Shown: positions 40,301 through 54,194, counted from the first letter of the stretch. The stretch: DNA of 64,000 nucleotides from Gavia stellata (GCF_030936135.1 NC_082595.1:75054135-75118134), one strand, 5' to 3'. Notes: a model not told the origin generated them from the letters alone. A program made the numbers and translations.

Positions 40301-43300
40301 AATCAATCCTCTTGAACAGAGGACTTCTGCGCACCACCTCAAGGAATAATCCAGTGTTGTTTGTGGGGCCTTCTAAGTAAGAGCACAGATTGTGTCTTCA
40401 TAAAATTCCGTATATCTAGAGCCACAATCCTTCCTCTGTTATTCTAGTAAGAATGATAGCAGCATTTGGCATGTGGAAAATATCTTTCTTTGAAGCTCTG
40501 CATTAGGACAACAGGTCTCCTGGGCAAAGCATTATTTGGAATTCAGTGGCAAATGAAACAAATGTTATGCTGATAAATAAGAACCTCTGGGGGTTAATTT
40601 CAAAAAGCAAGACTGGTTCTCAGCAGAGGAACAAGAAATGGATTAATAATATTAGTGTGCCATTCACTCTGATTTCATTTACCAGGCCATCTCATACGAC
40701 TGTGGCACACATTTGCGCTTTCAAATACACAGTAATACAACAACAATGAAATTCCCTAATATCAGGGAAAAACTAGAGGAGGAGATGGTGTCCAAATCTG
40801 GACCGGGAGTGAGCTGAGGCTGTTGCTCAGGATAAGATTAGGTTTGGGTATGAGTAGGAGGCAAGCTCAGGGCTCTATTTTGAAAGGATGAAATTTCACA
40901 AACTCTTCTCTGTATTTTGGCTCAGATGAGCTGTCTTAGAAGATTTCCACAGTGATGGGGAACATTTAAACATCAGAAATGGAAAGGAAGGCTCCGTTCC
41001 CAGTTCAGCTCCTTCCTACAATCCCAGTGGTGAGCTGAGGTTGCACTCTGGGATGCCTCCTCCTTATTCCTTAGCAGAGTCCACCTGAAACATTGCGTGC
41101 CCGAAGAGCCTGTCCAGGAACAAGTGAGAGCTAAAAGGGCCATGTAGTGCTGTGACTAAGAGACCGTTTTTGCACTTGGCCTTCTAGTCTCTGCCCCTTT
41201 AGCCTTGCGAGGGCTTTACAGCAAAAAAAACCCCAGAAATGTGACAGTTGCCCTTATTTCGGTGTTAATGTTATTCATGCCTTACTATTTTTATCTGTGC
41301 ACAAAGCCAGCTTACGGTTCAGAGCTCAGCTGGGCTACTGCTAAGCTCAGCAGGACTGAAGAGCTGAAGCTGCTGCTCTGAAGAAGGGGCTGCTTCCGCC
41401 TCTTGAGAAGGGGGGCAGCAGCTGAACTGCAAATTCGGCAGGAGCTGGGAGCAGGAGCTAGTCTGGCACTTTCTTAGTCAGGAAAAGTCTCCCAGCTCCT
41501 AGGTCTTGCTGATTTCTGAGGTCTTCAAAAGTGGTGTGACCCATGCCCCGGTGGCAGAGCTTAGTGAAGATTGCTGTGCTCCCACAGCTGCTCCTCAGGG
41601 AAGCAACAACTCTCCTCCCTGCGCAGCAAGAGTTTGTAGCCCTCTCTGAACTAAAACTGGGTTGCAGCTGCTGCCATGCAGCTGCCCGTCCCTCCCAGCA
41701 GTAAATAGCCCTGGTGATGCTCAGGTGGTGCTCAGAAAGAGCTGGAGCCCCAGGGTCCCTGCCTTGCCTTGCCTTGTATGAAGACCAGTGGTAACTTGCA
41801 GCTGTGGGAGGCAATGGCCCTTGATGCAGCTGGCTCCATTTGGGATCCTGCAGGGTCTCAGCGAGAGCAGTGGCAGCACAGATTGGAGGCTTCTCCTCAG
41901 CAGAAGTGCTCTCTGCCCTTCCCAGTGAGGTGGAGGCAGGGCATATTGCTACATAACAACCCAATTCAGGTACCAATCGGTATCATTTTTGTGTTCCTGG
42001 AGGAAAAATCTTGCATGGGAAAAATGCCTTACTTTTTTTGCACTCATGACATACTCCCCCTTTCTAACTTGGGAAAAAAGGTATTTTGCAAAATACTCTA
42101 TTTTTGCTTTGAAATGTAGTTGATAAATTGCCTAGTTCCTTTTTTCTCCATGCTCCAACTAAACACTCTGCTCTGACAGTATTCTGCTCTTTGAATCTAG
42201 CAGTGCAGTGTGTGGAGGAGAAGGTTTCCCATGCAGGAAAAGGAGACACATAAAGAAAAAGGAGTGTTCTGGGTGGGCGTTTTGGCAAAGTACATCACTG
42301 CATCACAGCAGCGCAGTTCCGAACCGTGTCCTTGCTCCAGCTGCCATTGTTAGTACATGGACAGCTAGAAATGATCTGCGGTGGGGAAAAAAGAAAGGAT
42401 TAAGGAAACAAAAAAGAAAGGGGTGACCTCTTATTTTCTGGGTGACAGTTTGGCTGGAGACTGAGAAACATACAAAGCAGATTAAGATTAAGAACAGATC
42501 CCTGTTGACTTCTTGCAATTTTGGAAATGCCCAGGCAGCACCAGGATTCAGGTAGGATAGCCATGCACATCGGCCCAGCATGGTGGCATCCCGTGGGCAC
42601 CAGGAAAATTATTGCTTGCTAAGATGTCTGACACAAACTGTGATTTTCAAATGGTGGCGTACTGGGGCCATCAGAAACCCTATCTGTCTCTCCTAATATG
42701 CACAAATGGACTGTGGTACCTTCCAGCTTTTTGCTTCCTTGGAAGAGGGCTCTTACATCCTTTTGGTCCGTTGCTGCCCAGTGTTTTGATTGTGTTCCCC
42801 ACTTGCACAGCCCTAAAATGTTGGGTTTCATTCTTTCATCTTCAAGGCACTTTGATTCTTTGCCTCTAGGCCAAAGACCCAGAGCACCTATACAACTCTA
42901 GATGACCAAAATCTACTCTAGTATGTGTAACGGTTATTTTTTTGCTGTTGATGTATGTGCAGCTATAAACAAACCCATTTTGCCTCCCTGGGAGCAGTTA
43001 GAGATAGGTAAACTTCTTTCACAGCAACCTGCTTTCTTCAGTAGTCTTGGGTGAGATGCAAAGCAGTGGGGGATGGCAGCTGAGGAATTTACATTGTGCC
43101 TCTGCTCAGACATTTGTAAGTATTACTTCAACAAGCAGTTTTAAACAGGAGGAGCACCAAATGTGTGTATCTCACTTTTTGATAGTTGCTAAGAATTGCA
43201 TCCTGGGAATATACATGTCATTTCGGTGTACGGCAACTAAATTCAGTGCAAACACTCCCGTTCTGTGCAAACATGCCCTCCGACTAGGAACATTATGCAC

Positions 43301-44055
43301 ATTTTTAATAGTGAGGGTAATTAGGTAATGGAACAAATTTTCTGTAGTAATCCAGTTGATTTCCAGCACTTATAGACTAACAAGACTGAAAGGTGCCCTG
43401 ACTCCCTCAGGAATCATAGTCTTGATAGTGGAAGTACTTGGCAAAATGGCTTTTGTTTTGTCATAGGTGAAACTAAATTATGGCTTTGAATCCATGAAAC
43501 CAATTCTGTTTGAGTGAACAGTAACTCAATTTCTGTTAGTTCACATTGTGTATTTTCACACTGTGGTTTGCTGTTCCAAAAGCAGGACAGCTTGCTTAAA
43601 TCTGAAATGATGAGTTTCTCCAGCTCTCCTGAATAAAATGCAGTATGCTGAAATCCACTGGAGTATTCCCACATGAGCTTAATGCATTGTAGGATAAACA
43701 AAACATGCAAAAGTAAAATCGGCATAAAATCCTATCAGTCATAAGCAACTGGGATTGCATGAATGCATGAGTCATGAAACACTGGGGGTTTGTCTTTCCT
43801 ATGTGGGTAGAAAGACTGAAGCTTTAAACTCTCCTACATACCAATAAAAAATGTGGCCTGTTCAAGAAAAAAAAAAAAAGTCTTATTCTTGGCTACCATA
43901 TGAATAGGAGTACCTGGATCTTGTATAGTTAATCACATTTAGATCCCAGGGGCCAATATGGGCTAAACCACAACAGTATCCGAGTGTGAAACACAACTGA
44001 ATCTGAAAGCACAGCTATTTTTTATGCAGGTGAGCTAGAGAAGAGGGGTTTGCCA

Positions 44056-44102
44056 GGTCCTTACAGGGTCTTACGCCTTACAAGGTCTTACGTCTTACAG
44101 GG
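44056..44102 (+). repeat. Small minisatellite of GGTCTTACG-CTTACA units
   Basis: Roughly three degenerate copies of a 16-17 base unit (GGTCTTACGCCTTACAA, GGTCTTACGTCTTACAG and a shorter first copy GGTCCTTACAG) stand in tandem. Confidence 0.85.
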
Positions 44103-47100
44103 TGGGATGGCCGCCTGCATGGCACAGAGGAGAGGAGAGGCTTGCTATTTATTGGTATATTTAGGCTATGAACTCCCTAGATGAGGCAGGGATATGTCTT
44201 TTGATAGATTAACTGTTTGGTGCCCTGATCTCTGTTGGCCTGTGGTTGTTGCAGCAACGCACATGTTGGATGCTACTATTTCATTTAACGCAGACTTTCT
44301 CAGCAGAATTGCAAAAAGCTACTGGCAGGCTCGTCAGAAAATTCTGATAATTTGGCCTACTTTAAACTGTACCTTTTCAAAACAACACAGCATTTAGTCC
44401 AAACATTGACATTTTTCCCAGGATGAGTAAAACATCTTTCCAGTAAAAACTGGCAGAAGGAAAATAAAACTAGTAGAACAGTAGTACTTTGAAAGCACAA
44501 AAATTTCTTTTATTTATCTTTGAAATATCATTTTCTAGGTATCTCTGATTTTCATTTTATTCAAAGAACCTTAGTATTGACTACTCCAGCAGTCAATGCT
44601 AATTCCAGTACTAATTCCTAGTATAGACTATTCCGTCACAAAATGTAATAATTATTGACAGTGTCAAGCAAGAAAATAAATTCTGGAAATAAATCAGTGT
44701 GAACTATAGAATATCAAGGTATCAGAAGACTACTTTGTGCATGTGTGCAAGAGAAAGACAAGGTCTTTGAAAAGAGTTTTAAAATCAGGTTTGAGTACTC
44801 TTTTGAGAAAAAACAAAAAAAACCCCAAACCAACCCAAACAAAACCAGCCTTTGAGCTCTGCTTCCACATGCAAGCTCAAACTTTGCCCAGACTAGTTCT
44901 GAGGAAAGATATGAAGGAATCCAGACTTGGAAAGGATTGCAAGTATGTCTGATATAGACAAGGGCTTAGAGTTCATTTTGAAGGTACTTTGTTTTGTGCT
45001 ATTGTCAATAGCAGTACTAGTCATTTTGGTACTCAAAGTTACTTCCAGCGAGTCTCCATTTACCGTGGGCTGTTTTCATGAAACTCAGGTTTTGAGCTGT
45101 GTATGCGTGCGTACGCGTGTGTGTGTGCAAGGGTGAGGTTGGGCTGTGTTTGGATCTGAAGACTTTGTATTAATTCACAGCATTTCCCATCCAAGTCCAG
45201 AGTTCTCTGAACTTCTGTCCTGTGGGCTGATGCCTCCTCAGCATCTCCCTGCTCTCCCATCTATGGTAGCACCCTGCAGAGAAGAGACGTAACACACCCA
45301 GCGCACCGGCGGGTGGCCCAGCTGTGCTGCCGGGGAGCGGGACCGAGCCGCGGCTGCCCAGAGCAGCTGCCAGCAGCTATGGGTGAGGCAATGGGGAAGG
45401 AAGGAAAAGGGCACAATGGCCTGAATTCTCCAGAAATTGATATCTGGAGATGAGCTGACACATTCACATACTATCTGAGTGGAGAAAGCTGGGAATATTC
45501 TTCAGTCATATAGCTGCTGTTTCCAGAGAGATAATTGTGTAGCAACACAGTGAATAATATAAAGAAGTTTTCCGGTGGTTGCTGCCCAGTGATGTCTTCC
45601 TATCTCTAGCAGGCAGAGAACAAAAAATTAGGTCCAGGTCTCATTTTTAATGTTTTAGTTGCCCTTGGACTCCGTAGGAGATAGGTCAAGCCAGCTAAGC
45701 TAAGGCCTTATTAAGCAAAGACGGAGAGGGCGGCTGTGCCAGAGATGGGAGGATGCGGGGCTGTCGTACCTCTGTGCGGCCGCCGGTGCTCCCATTGCAG
45801 CCAGGGCTGCCAAGGGGGCCCCGGAGCTCCCCTCCACCCAGCCTGTTCAACCATGCTCAACACACTGCGCATCCAGCCACCTGTAAAGGGTGCTTCTTGA
45901 TGTCCATCTTGCCACAGCCTATTGCTTTTTTAGTATATTGAACATCTATTTTCATTTTTAACATTGTCAAGAGGAGATAGGAAAAACCACCATGGTGGTA
46001 CCTGCCATTTCTTTCTGCACTGTGAATAACTTCCCTTAATAGAAGGATTAGAAAGAAATGGAAGAGAGGAGGAATGATAACCAAACTTTTCACAACACAA
46101 CTGTGATAAAATTGTGCTGTATCTTTTTCCCAAACTTCTTCTGAGGGGGTTTTTTAGACTTCCTAGGCCCTCCCTAGACTGCTTTGTTTCTGCCAAGTCA
46201 ATCTGAGACAGAAGGCTGCTGCTTTTAATAGCTAGTGATGATAGCAGCATTGATGTTTACTATGTTTTTAACAGAAACAGACACCTCTGACTAAGTCAAC
46301 ACTAGCTTTTGGACTGTAGTAGCGTTGCTGCTCAGAAGTGAACCCCCTGACTGTCCGTAGGTACCACACGTTGGCTGTGTTGGCAAAGCAGCTGTGGCAC
46401 ACAAACTCAATTCCTCCTGGAAGAAAAACTAAACTGGAAGTTTTGCTCCAGCTGGGCACCAAGTGGGCACCAATTCCTAGCACAGACACAGCCAAAGAGT
46501 CACAGTTTTTTGCATACAGAAACACATTTATTGCTATTAATCTCCAGTTTTTCTAGAGCAGGACTGAGAGTATGGGTGAGGTGAAGGGACTAATTGAACA
46601 ATATTGTGTGAACATACAGAAAGACACGATTCACATTGCACATCTTGCGTTCCTATTACTTGCTTGGGCAGTACAAACAACCTGTGTGAGTAATACGATC
46701 AAAATTCTGTCAAACAATTACTGCTCACATTGCCAAGTTAAAAAAAAACCTTTTCCTTCCAAAAATATGTATTTGTCATTAAAGGGACAGAACATGTTCA
46801 TGAGCTAAATTAATACTTTTATTAGCAGCAGCATTACCGGTATCAGTCATAATTAGAATGATCTCTGTAACTCATGCAAATATTTCTAAACTTCTCGCAA
46901 CTTAATTCACCCCAATTCAACTTCTTGCCACAATTCTTAATGATTTCTACTGATTTAAAGCAACGTGGGCTTTCACATTCAAGTAGGGCAGAAGAGCAAA
47001 AAAAATCTAGAATATACATGTACCTTAGACAAAGTACTGTGCTGATAAAGATCTATTTCCACTATATTTCGACAGTTTATTAAAAAAAAAAATGCACCCT

Positions 47101-49064
47101 TTATCTAGTGTCCATTAATTAGGGGAAGCGAAGTGAAAAGAATTGCACATCAATGCAAATAATTTATACAAAGAGCGTGATGATTAATATCCCCTGTACC
47201 TTTCCGAACTGAGAAAATGTAAATGCAGTGATTCCGACTGGAAACGATTTCCCCTCTTCTTTCAAGTGAGTGGGAGGTGATTTGCAGGTGCTTACACAGA
47301 GAAAGGGAGGGTGAGGGGAGGGCCGGGCTTGGCTGGCCTTGCTCCTTTAGCAGAGCCCTACAGTGTAAATGGCTTCCTTCTGAACCGCATTCACCTTGTC
47401 TTTAGCAGACCTGTACTCTCCAGAATGAACTTCTGCCTATTTTTCTTCTTAAGTAAGTGTGCAAGTAATAACAACTTAAGAGAGGTTAAAAATCACACTT
47501 CATGAGGAAATGAAACAAGATGCATATAAAATAGCATTAAATCCTGCTGGCCAGTGTAAGTGCACCAATACATTCTGCAGTGTCTGAAATACTGCTGAAA
47601 TTTCATTGCAACATGCTGAGAAACACAAGTTAAACGAAATGTTGACTGCTTCTAGACTGGGTTTCCTCAGTTGCTGGGGGGTGGCCTAGCTTAACATGGG
47701 ATGAGCCGGCAGCTCCGATCTTTGCCCTTGTTCCAGAAATCAGTTATCCGGCTGCAGCGATATTAATAATTTGCTAATAAATAAGGAGCTAGTTACTCCC
47801 TTTGAAAGGTTAAATCATGTGCCCTAGGGAGCTGCGGTTCACCTGAGTGAAGCCGGGCTGGGAACGGGGAGTTGCTCAGCTTGGTTATGTTTTAACCTCC
47901 GCGCGTTTCCTAAATACGCACTGAGGGCAGCGACGCCCCAGCGTTGCGTGCAGGCAGCCCCCCCGGCGAGACCCCTGCGAACCCCCTGGCCTCGGCCTTG
48001 AGCCGGCTCGGCCCGGGGAGCCTCGGGCACCAGCTCTGCCCCGCGGGGAGATGGGCACTGCTTGGCTCCGTCCTCTCGGGAGAGGACGCGTGGCCGGTTT
48101 GAGGAGATGCTGCTCCCGCATCCAGGCGGAGAGCCGGGGCTCCCTGTGCCGAGCAGCGGCAGCCAGTCGCTCAGGCCCCCCAGCAGCGTGTTGCAGGCTC
48201 CCTTCAGCAGGCCAGCTGCTGCCCGCTAAGTCTGAATATTTATTTTAAATAAAGGAATAAGCTGGCAAACCCCGTTCAGCGTGCCGGCGGATGCACGATG
48301 CTCCGCTTCTGCTTTCAAGCAGCATTCACTCGTACACACATGGATTTTAAAAGCATTGGCACAGAGCACTACGAACCCTTTCCCCGGCCAGCTGGGTCGC
48401 CTTCCCAGAGGGTGCTCTCAGGCTCACCCAGCAGTGGGTGGCACACGGGGCAGGGTGGATGTGCTTCATGAGGGAGGCACAGGGTGAAGTCACCTCCCCT
48501 CCTTGTCCCGCAGGGCTGCAGAGCAGCTGGGATCAACCCCGGCTCCTGCCCCGGGGTTATACTCTAGTAATGAAGTAATAGGGAATTTGGGCGGTGAATC
48601 AAAGCTTAATCCCCCCCCCCCAAAAAAAAAAAAAAAACCACAAACCCATCCGCCACTGTCAAGCGAGGCATTTCTGCCCGACCCCGCGCCGCACGGCTGT
48701 GCCCCCCCTCGGGGAGCGCGCCTGGTGCCCGGCAGGGGGCGCCCTTGCCACACGGCTGCGACCTGCGACGGCGTGGGGCGGGGGTGGCGGGGCTTCCCCG
48801 CCTGTACCGACGGAGGGGGGGCACTGAGCGCACAGCGGGACCGCCGGGGTTTTTAGAGGCGGGGGGATAAACCGTGCCAGCTCGCCAGGGTCAGGGGTTT
48901 GCCCGTGCCGGGAGGGGCAGAGCTCCCCCCCTCCCAGCCCCATCCCACGGCGGGAGGTAATGGGGGGGGGGGGGGTGCTAAGAATTGGGGGGGGCGGTAA
49001 GCCCCGTCGGACTCCTTCATACACCGCCCCCCCCCAGCTTTGGCGAAGAGCCTGGTTGGGGAGG

Positions 49065-49138
49065 CCGCGCGTCACGCCGCCGCGCGCCCCCACTGGCCCC
49101 TCCTTCCGCGCGTCACAAAACTGCGAGCGGTGACGCAA
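49065..49138. promoter_or_regulatory. Cluster of CRE/ATF-like half sites
   Basis: The 11-mer CCGCGCGTCAC occurs twice, at 49065-49075 and 49106-49116, each containing the half site CGTCA. A third site, TGACGCAA, lies at 49131-49138 and resembles an ATF-C/EBP composite element. GCGTCAC at 49110-49116 and GTGACGC at 49130-49136 form perfect inverted arms. This suggests binding of bZIP factors about 1.1 kb before the TATA box. Binding is inferred from motif match only. Confidence 0.45.
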
Positions 49139-49569
49139 CGGCCGTCCCCCGTCCTACCCCCCCACCCCGCTTCTCCCCGCGCAACCCCCGTCTCTGCACC
49201 GGGCGCAGCGGTGTGGCGGGGCCCTTCCCACTGCGCCCGCCCATCCTGGAGTCCGCAGGTGCTGCTACATACGGCGGGGCTGCGTTAGTCTGTTTTAAAT
49301 AATGTTTGTATGTGTATTTGGCACTTTAACAAGTGAAAAACAAGCAGATACATCCGTTGTTATTAAATAAAACATGAAAATAATAAAAATTTAATTGAAA
49401 ATAAAAAATATATATGTTTCTATGGTACGTATATATTACACAGGTTATTTCTTCCCGCTCCGCCGGGAAGTTACCGAAGTTGTACTTTGTAAGCAGGATG
49501 CTCCCCTGGAAAGCACTGACTCGTTCGTGCTCTTCGGGATCTCTTTCCCCCCCCCCGCGCCGGCGAGGA

Positions 49570-49592
49570 GGGAAGCAGGGAAGGAGGGAGGG
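49570..49592 (+). other. Canonical G-quadruplex motif
   Basis: Four GGG runs are separated by loops of 5, 5 and 1 bases (AAGCA, AAGGA, A), fitting the usual G3+N1-7 rule. The motif lies about 650 bases upstream of the TATA box on the coding strand. Folding is predicted, not shown. Confidence 0.6.
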
Positions 49593-50241
49593 AGAGACGG
49601 GCGGGCACGTCGCGATGCCCCTGCGCTGCCGCAGGCGGCTTTGAAAATCTCGGCCAGGAGCTGAGCAGATCAAACCACACGCTCCGGGATCCTCGACATC
49701 TGCTCGGAGTGGGGCCCTTGCCAAATTCCAGCGCTCTGGTATGAAGTTTGGCTGTGCCTGGGATGACCGGGAATGTCGGGGAGGGTGGTAAAAAAAGGCA
49801 GGGGAAAAAAATAGGGAATGAATGGCAGCGCGGAGCTGGGTGCCTCCGGGCGCGCATCCTGGCACGGCAGGAGCCAGGGGGGTCCGCGCCCCCCGCGGGT
49901 GCAGGCGGGGGGGGGGTGACACTTGTTGCCTCCCCCCTCGGCGAGCGGCCAAAACCGTGCGGGGGGAGGCTGCGCTGCGCGGGTTTTCCAGCGGGGCCGC
50001 GCGTGGGGCGGGGCGCCCGCGCCGCGCCGCGCTGCGCTGGGCGCTCCGCCGGCGCGGAGGGGCGGGCCGGGCCATGCCGCGCTCTGCCGTGCCGTGGCGC
50101 GGCGGCGGGGAGCCGGCGGGGCGGCCCGTGGGTGCGCGGGGCGTGGGCGTGCCGGGGGCACCGCCGAGGCCGGCCATGCAGATGGAGGGGGCGGGACGCG
50201 GGCGCCGTGACTCGGAGCCCCGGAAGAGCGGAGAAACCCCG

Positions 50242-50248
50242 TATAAAA
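50242..50248 (+). promoter_or_regulatory. TENT5A: TATA box of the probable TENT5A core promoter
   Basis: TATAAAA sits alone in very GC-rich sequence, about 490 bases before the start codon, so transcription is predicted to begin about 30 bases downstream, near 50270-50278. There is no ATG between this box and the start codon at 50739, so the leader would have no upstream AUG. A TATA box inside a CpG island suggests an inducible promoter. The start site itself is inferred. Confidence 0.7.
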
Positions 50249-50323
50249 ACTACTGGGGACCTTTCCCGGGCAGAACTACGAAAGCTGCGGAGACGGCGGC
50301 AGCCCGCGGTGGCAGCGAGCGGG

Positions 50324-50347
50324 GCGGCGGCGGCGGCGGCGGCGGCG
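50324..50347 (+). repeat. (CGG)n trinucleotide tract in the TENT5A leader
   Basis: About eight uninterrupted GGC/CGG units lie roughly 50 bases downstream of the predicted start site. Further GGCGG runs follow to 50400. Repeats like this are prone to length variation and can form RNA or DNA quadruplex or hairpin structures. Confidence 0.9.
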
Positions 50348-50480
50348 CGGGGCGGCCTCTCCGGCGGCGCGGGGCGGCCTCTGCCCCGGCGGGGGCGCGG
50401 AGAGCGGCGCAGGCGGCGGCTCTGCCGGTCGGCGCCTTCCCCTGCCCTGCAGCACCGCCTGGCTCCGGGGGGCTTTTTCT

Positions 50481-50499
50481 CCCCCCCCCCCCCCCCCCC
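50481..50499 (+). repeat. 19-base poly(C) run
   Basis: An uninterrupted C run sits between CTTTTTCT and TTTTGTTAATTTAC, about 240 bases before the start codon. It is in the predicted leader or at its first exon/intron border. The length may be inaccurate in the assembly. Confidence 0.9.
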
Positions 50500-50738
50500 T
50501 TTTGTTAATTTACTCAATAGGTGTGTCTCCCCCTCTTCGCCGCTGGAAGGGGCGGTGGGCGCCGTCCGGCGGTGCGGAGCGGCTGCAGGGGGAGCGGGGC
50601 TCCGGCGCCGGGTGCGCGCCGGGGCTGACCGCTCGCTTTTCCTCCTCTTTTGCTAGGCGCGGAGGGAGAGGGGCCCCGGGGGGGCAGTGAGGAGCCGGAG
50701 CGGTGCCATCCAGCCCGGGGAGGCGGCGGCCGCGCACC

Positions 50739-52970
<2,232 letters not shown>

Positions 52971-53773
52971 GGACCGAAATTAGTAGACCCGGTGGGGAGA
53001 ACGTTTTCTAAGACGTAGGAAGGGGTGACGCATCCCTTTGAAATGGGGTGTTTTGTGCAATGATGATCTGCTCTGGTTTGCAAGCTTGGGAAAAGCCTGT
53101 GGTTCTCCTAATAAATAACGGGAGCATGATCGAGAAAGAACCCCAAAATAATTGGATCCTACCCCAGAGCACAAGAGGCCTGTCATTAAAAGCAACCAGC
53201 TTCCCCTGAAATAAGTGAGGGAGGAATGCTTGATGACAATATGGGTTGGCAATATCTGCTCCCATAGCTTTGGCATAGAGAAGGTGGGAAAGCCTTATTT
53301 TCTTTTATTTTTATTCTTACTCTAGAATGGGATCTACAAAAGGGAGAATATGAAAGAAACAAAACAAAAAAAAAACAACAAAAAGAAAAAAATTCACAAA
53401 AAAGAATTCTATATATATTCAGGAATTAAAAGTTAGAGGCATAAAGCAGAGATAAGCTGAATAAAAATGTATATTGGAATTACTGCATTTGGGGCTTGCA
53501 GCAAGTGCCGTCTATGGATTGACCGTGTAGAATGTATAGCTTGCTTGACTAGAACGCTTTACCAGAAACAGCTTGCTCCAAATGAACAGTAGTGGATTGG
53601 TACAGTTATAAAACCAGAAACACGTACGATGACAAAGTCCATTATTTCCAGCTGTGTGCGTGCCTCACATTTTAAAAATGTGAGAATGCAGGAAAACCAG
53701 CTGTGGCAAACAGAATACTCAAGGACCAAAGATTTCACAAGTAAGTTATCCGAGCAAAGAAGATACAGTAGAG

Positions 53774-53797
53774 TATATATATATATATATATATATA
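53774..53797 (+). repeat. (TA)n microsatellite in the TENT5A 3'UTR
   Basis: About 12 TA units are followed by an A-rich tract. Confidence 0.95.
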
Positions 53798-54060
53798 AAA
53801 AAAAGAAAAGAAAGATGTTGCTATATTTGTACACACCAACAGTAATCAAAAGTGCCTGATGCCTTCATAAAATTTGAAGTGAGAAAAAAATATAGTTTTG
53901 TGGTTTAACCATGCATTTTGTTTTATCAGGGACACGAGGATTAAAAACAAAAAAACCCCATAAGCTTGTGAATAAGTGGTGGAGGAAATGCCCTATTTTT
54001 TTTCTTGGCAAATACCTGTATAGAGTTAATGTTATGTCAGTGTGCTATTATCCTAGGTAC

Positions 54061-54149
54061 GTGTGTGTATGTGTGTATATATGTTTGTGTGTGTATATAT
54101 GTATGTGTTATAGGTGTATATCTATATATATACACACACAATATATATT
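54061..54149 (+). repeat. Mixed (TG)n/(TA)n microsatellite in the TENT5A 3'UTR
   Basis: TGTGTAT and TATATG blocks alternate and end in TATATATACACACACAATATATATT, whose last part can fold back on the preceding TGTGTGTATATATG. Confidence 0.9.
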
Positions 54150-54188
54150 AATGTGGTCTAGGAAAATGTAGCAATTAAGGAATGTTTA

Positions 54189-54194
54189 AATAAA
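54189..54194 (+). terminator. Candidate TENT5A poly(A) signal (AATAAA)
   Basis: The hexamer is followed by GTACTATGTGTTTTCCAG, a U/GU-rich stretch at a suitable distance. It would give a 3'UTR of about 1.2 kb. Another AATAAA at 54287-54292 lacks a good downstream element. Confidence 0.4.

Larger units (their letters stand above)
28446..47829. other. Intergenic, no gene seen; probable regulatory desert upstream of TENT5A
   Basis: No frame gives a known domain. A pyrimidine-rich stretch lies at 31185-31240. Conserved-element-like texture is seen at 29960-30190, 36060-36140, 38980-39180 and 46800-47240. Small CpG-richer patches occur at about 45.29-45.37 and 45.74-45.86 kb. Confidence 0.6.
50273..50738 (+). 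other. TENT5A: Predicted TENT5A 5' leader with a probable short non-coding intron
   Basis: The leader contains about eight CGG units (50324-50347), a run of 19 C (50481-50499) and, at 50655-50656, an AG preceded by an excellent polypyrimidine tract (CTTTTCCTCCTCTTTTGCTAG). That acceptor implies a 5'UTR intron; the best donor I see is CAATAG|GTGTGT at 50521, giving an intron of about 136 bases. Human TENT5A is recalled as having a non-coding first exon, which agrees. The donor choice is uncertain and the leader start is taken from the TATA position. Confidence 0.5.

Noticed and set aside
41458..41976. 172-codon minus-strand frame in a GC-raised patch
   Set aside because: Low-complexity Ala/Ser/Cys content, no family resemblance, no splice or promoter context.
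48503..49302. Overlapping frames of 77-159 codons around 48.5-49.3 kb
   Set aside because: They translate homopolymers into Pro/Lys/Gly runs and have no recognisable protein or splice logic.
49326..50656. Very long open frames on both strands (283 and 348 codons minus, 302 and 228 codons plus) in the CpG island
   Set aside because: Stop codons are rare in GC-rich DNA; the products are low-complexity Arg/Ala/Pro/Gly with no domain, and all overlap one another and the promoter.
50703..50738. In-frame GTG start giving a 12-residue extension of TENT5A
   Set aside because: The ATG at 50739 has an excellent Kozak context and animal genes rarely start at GTG.
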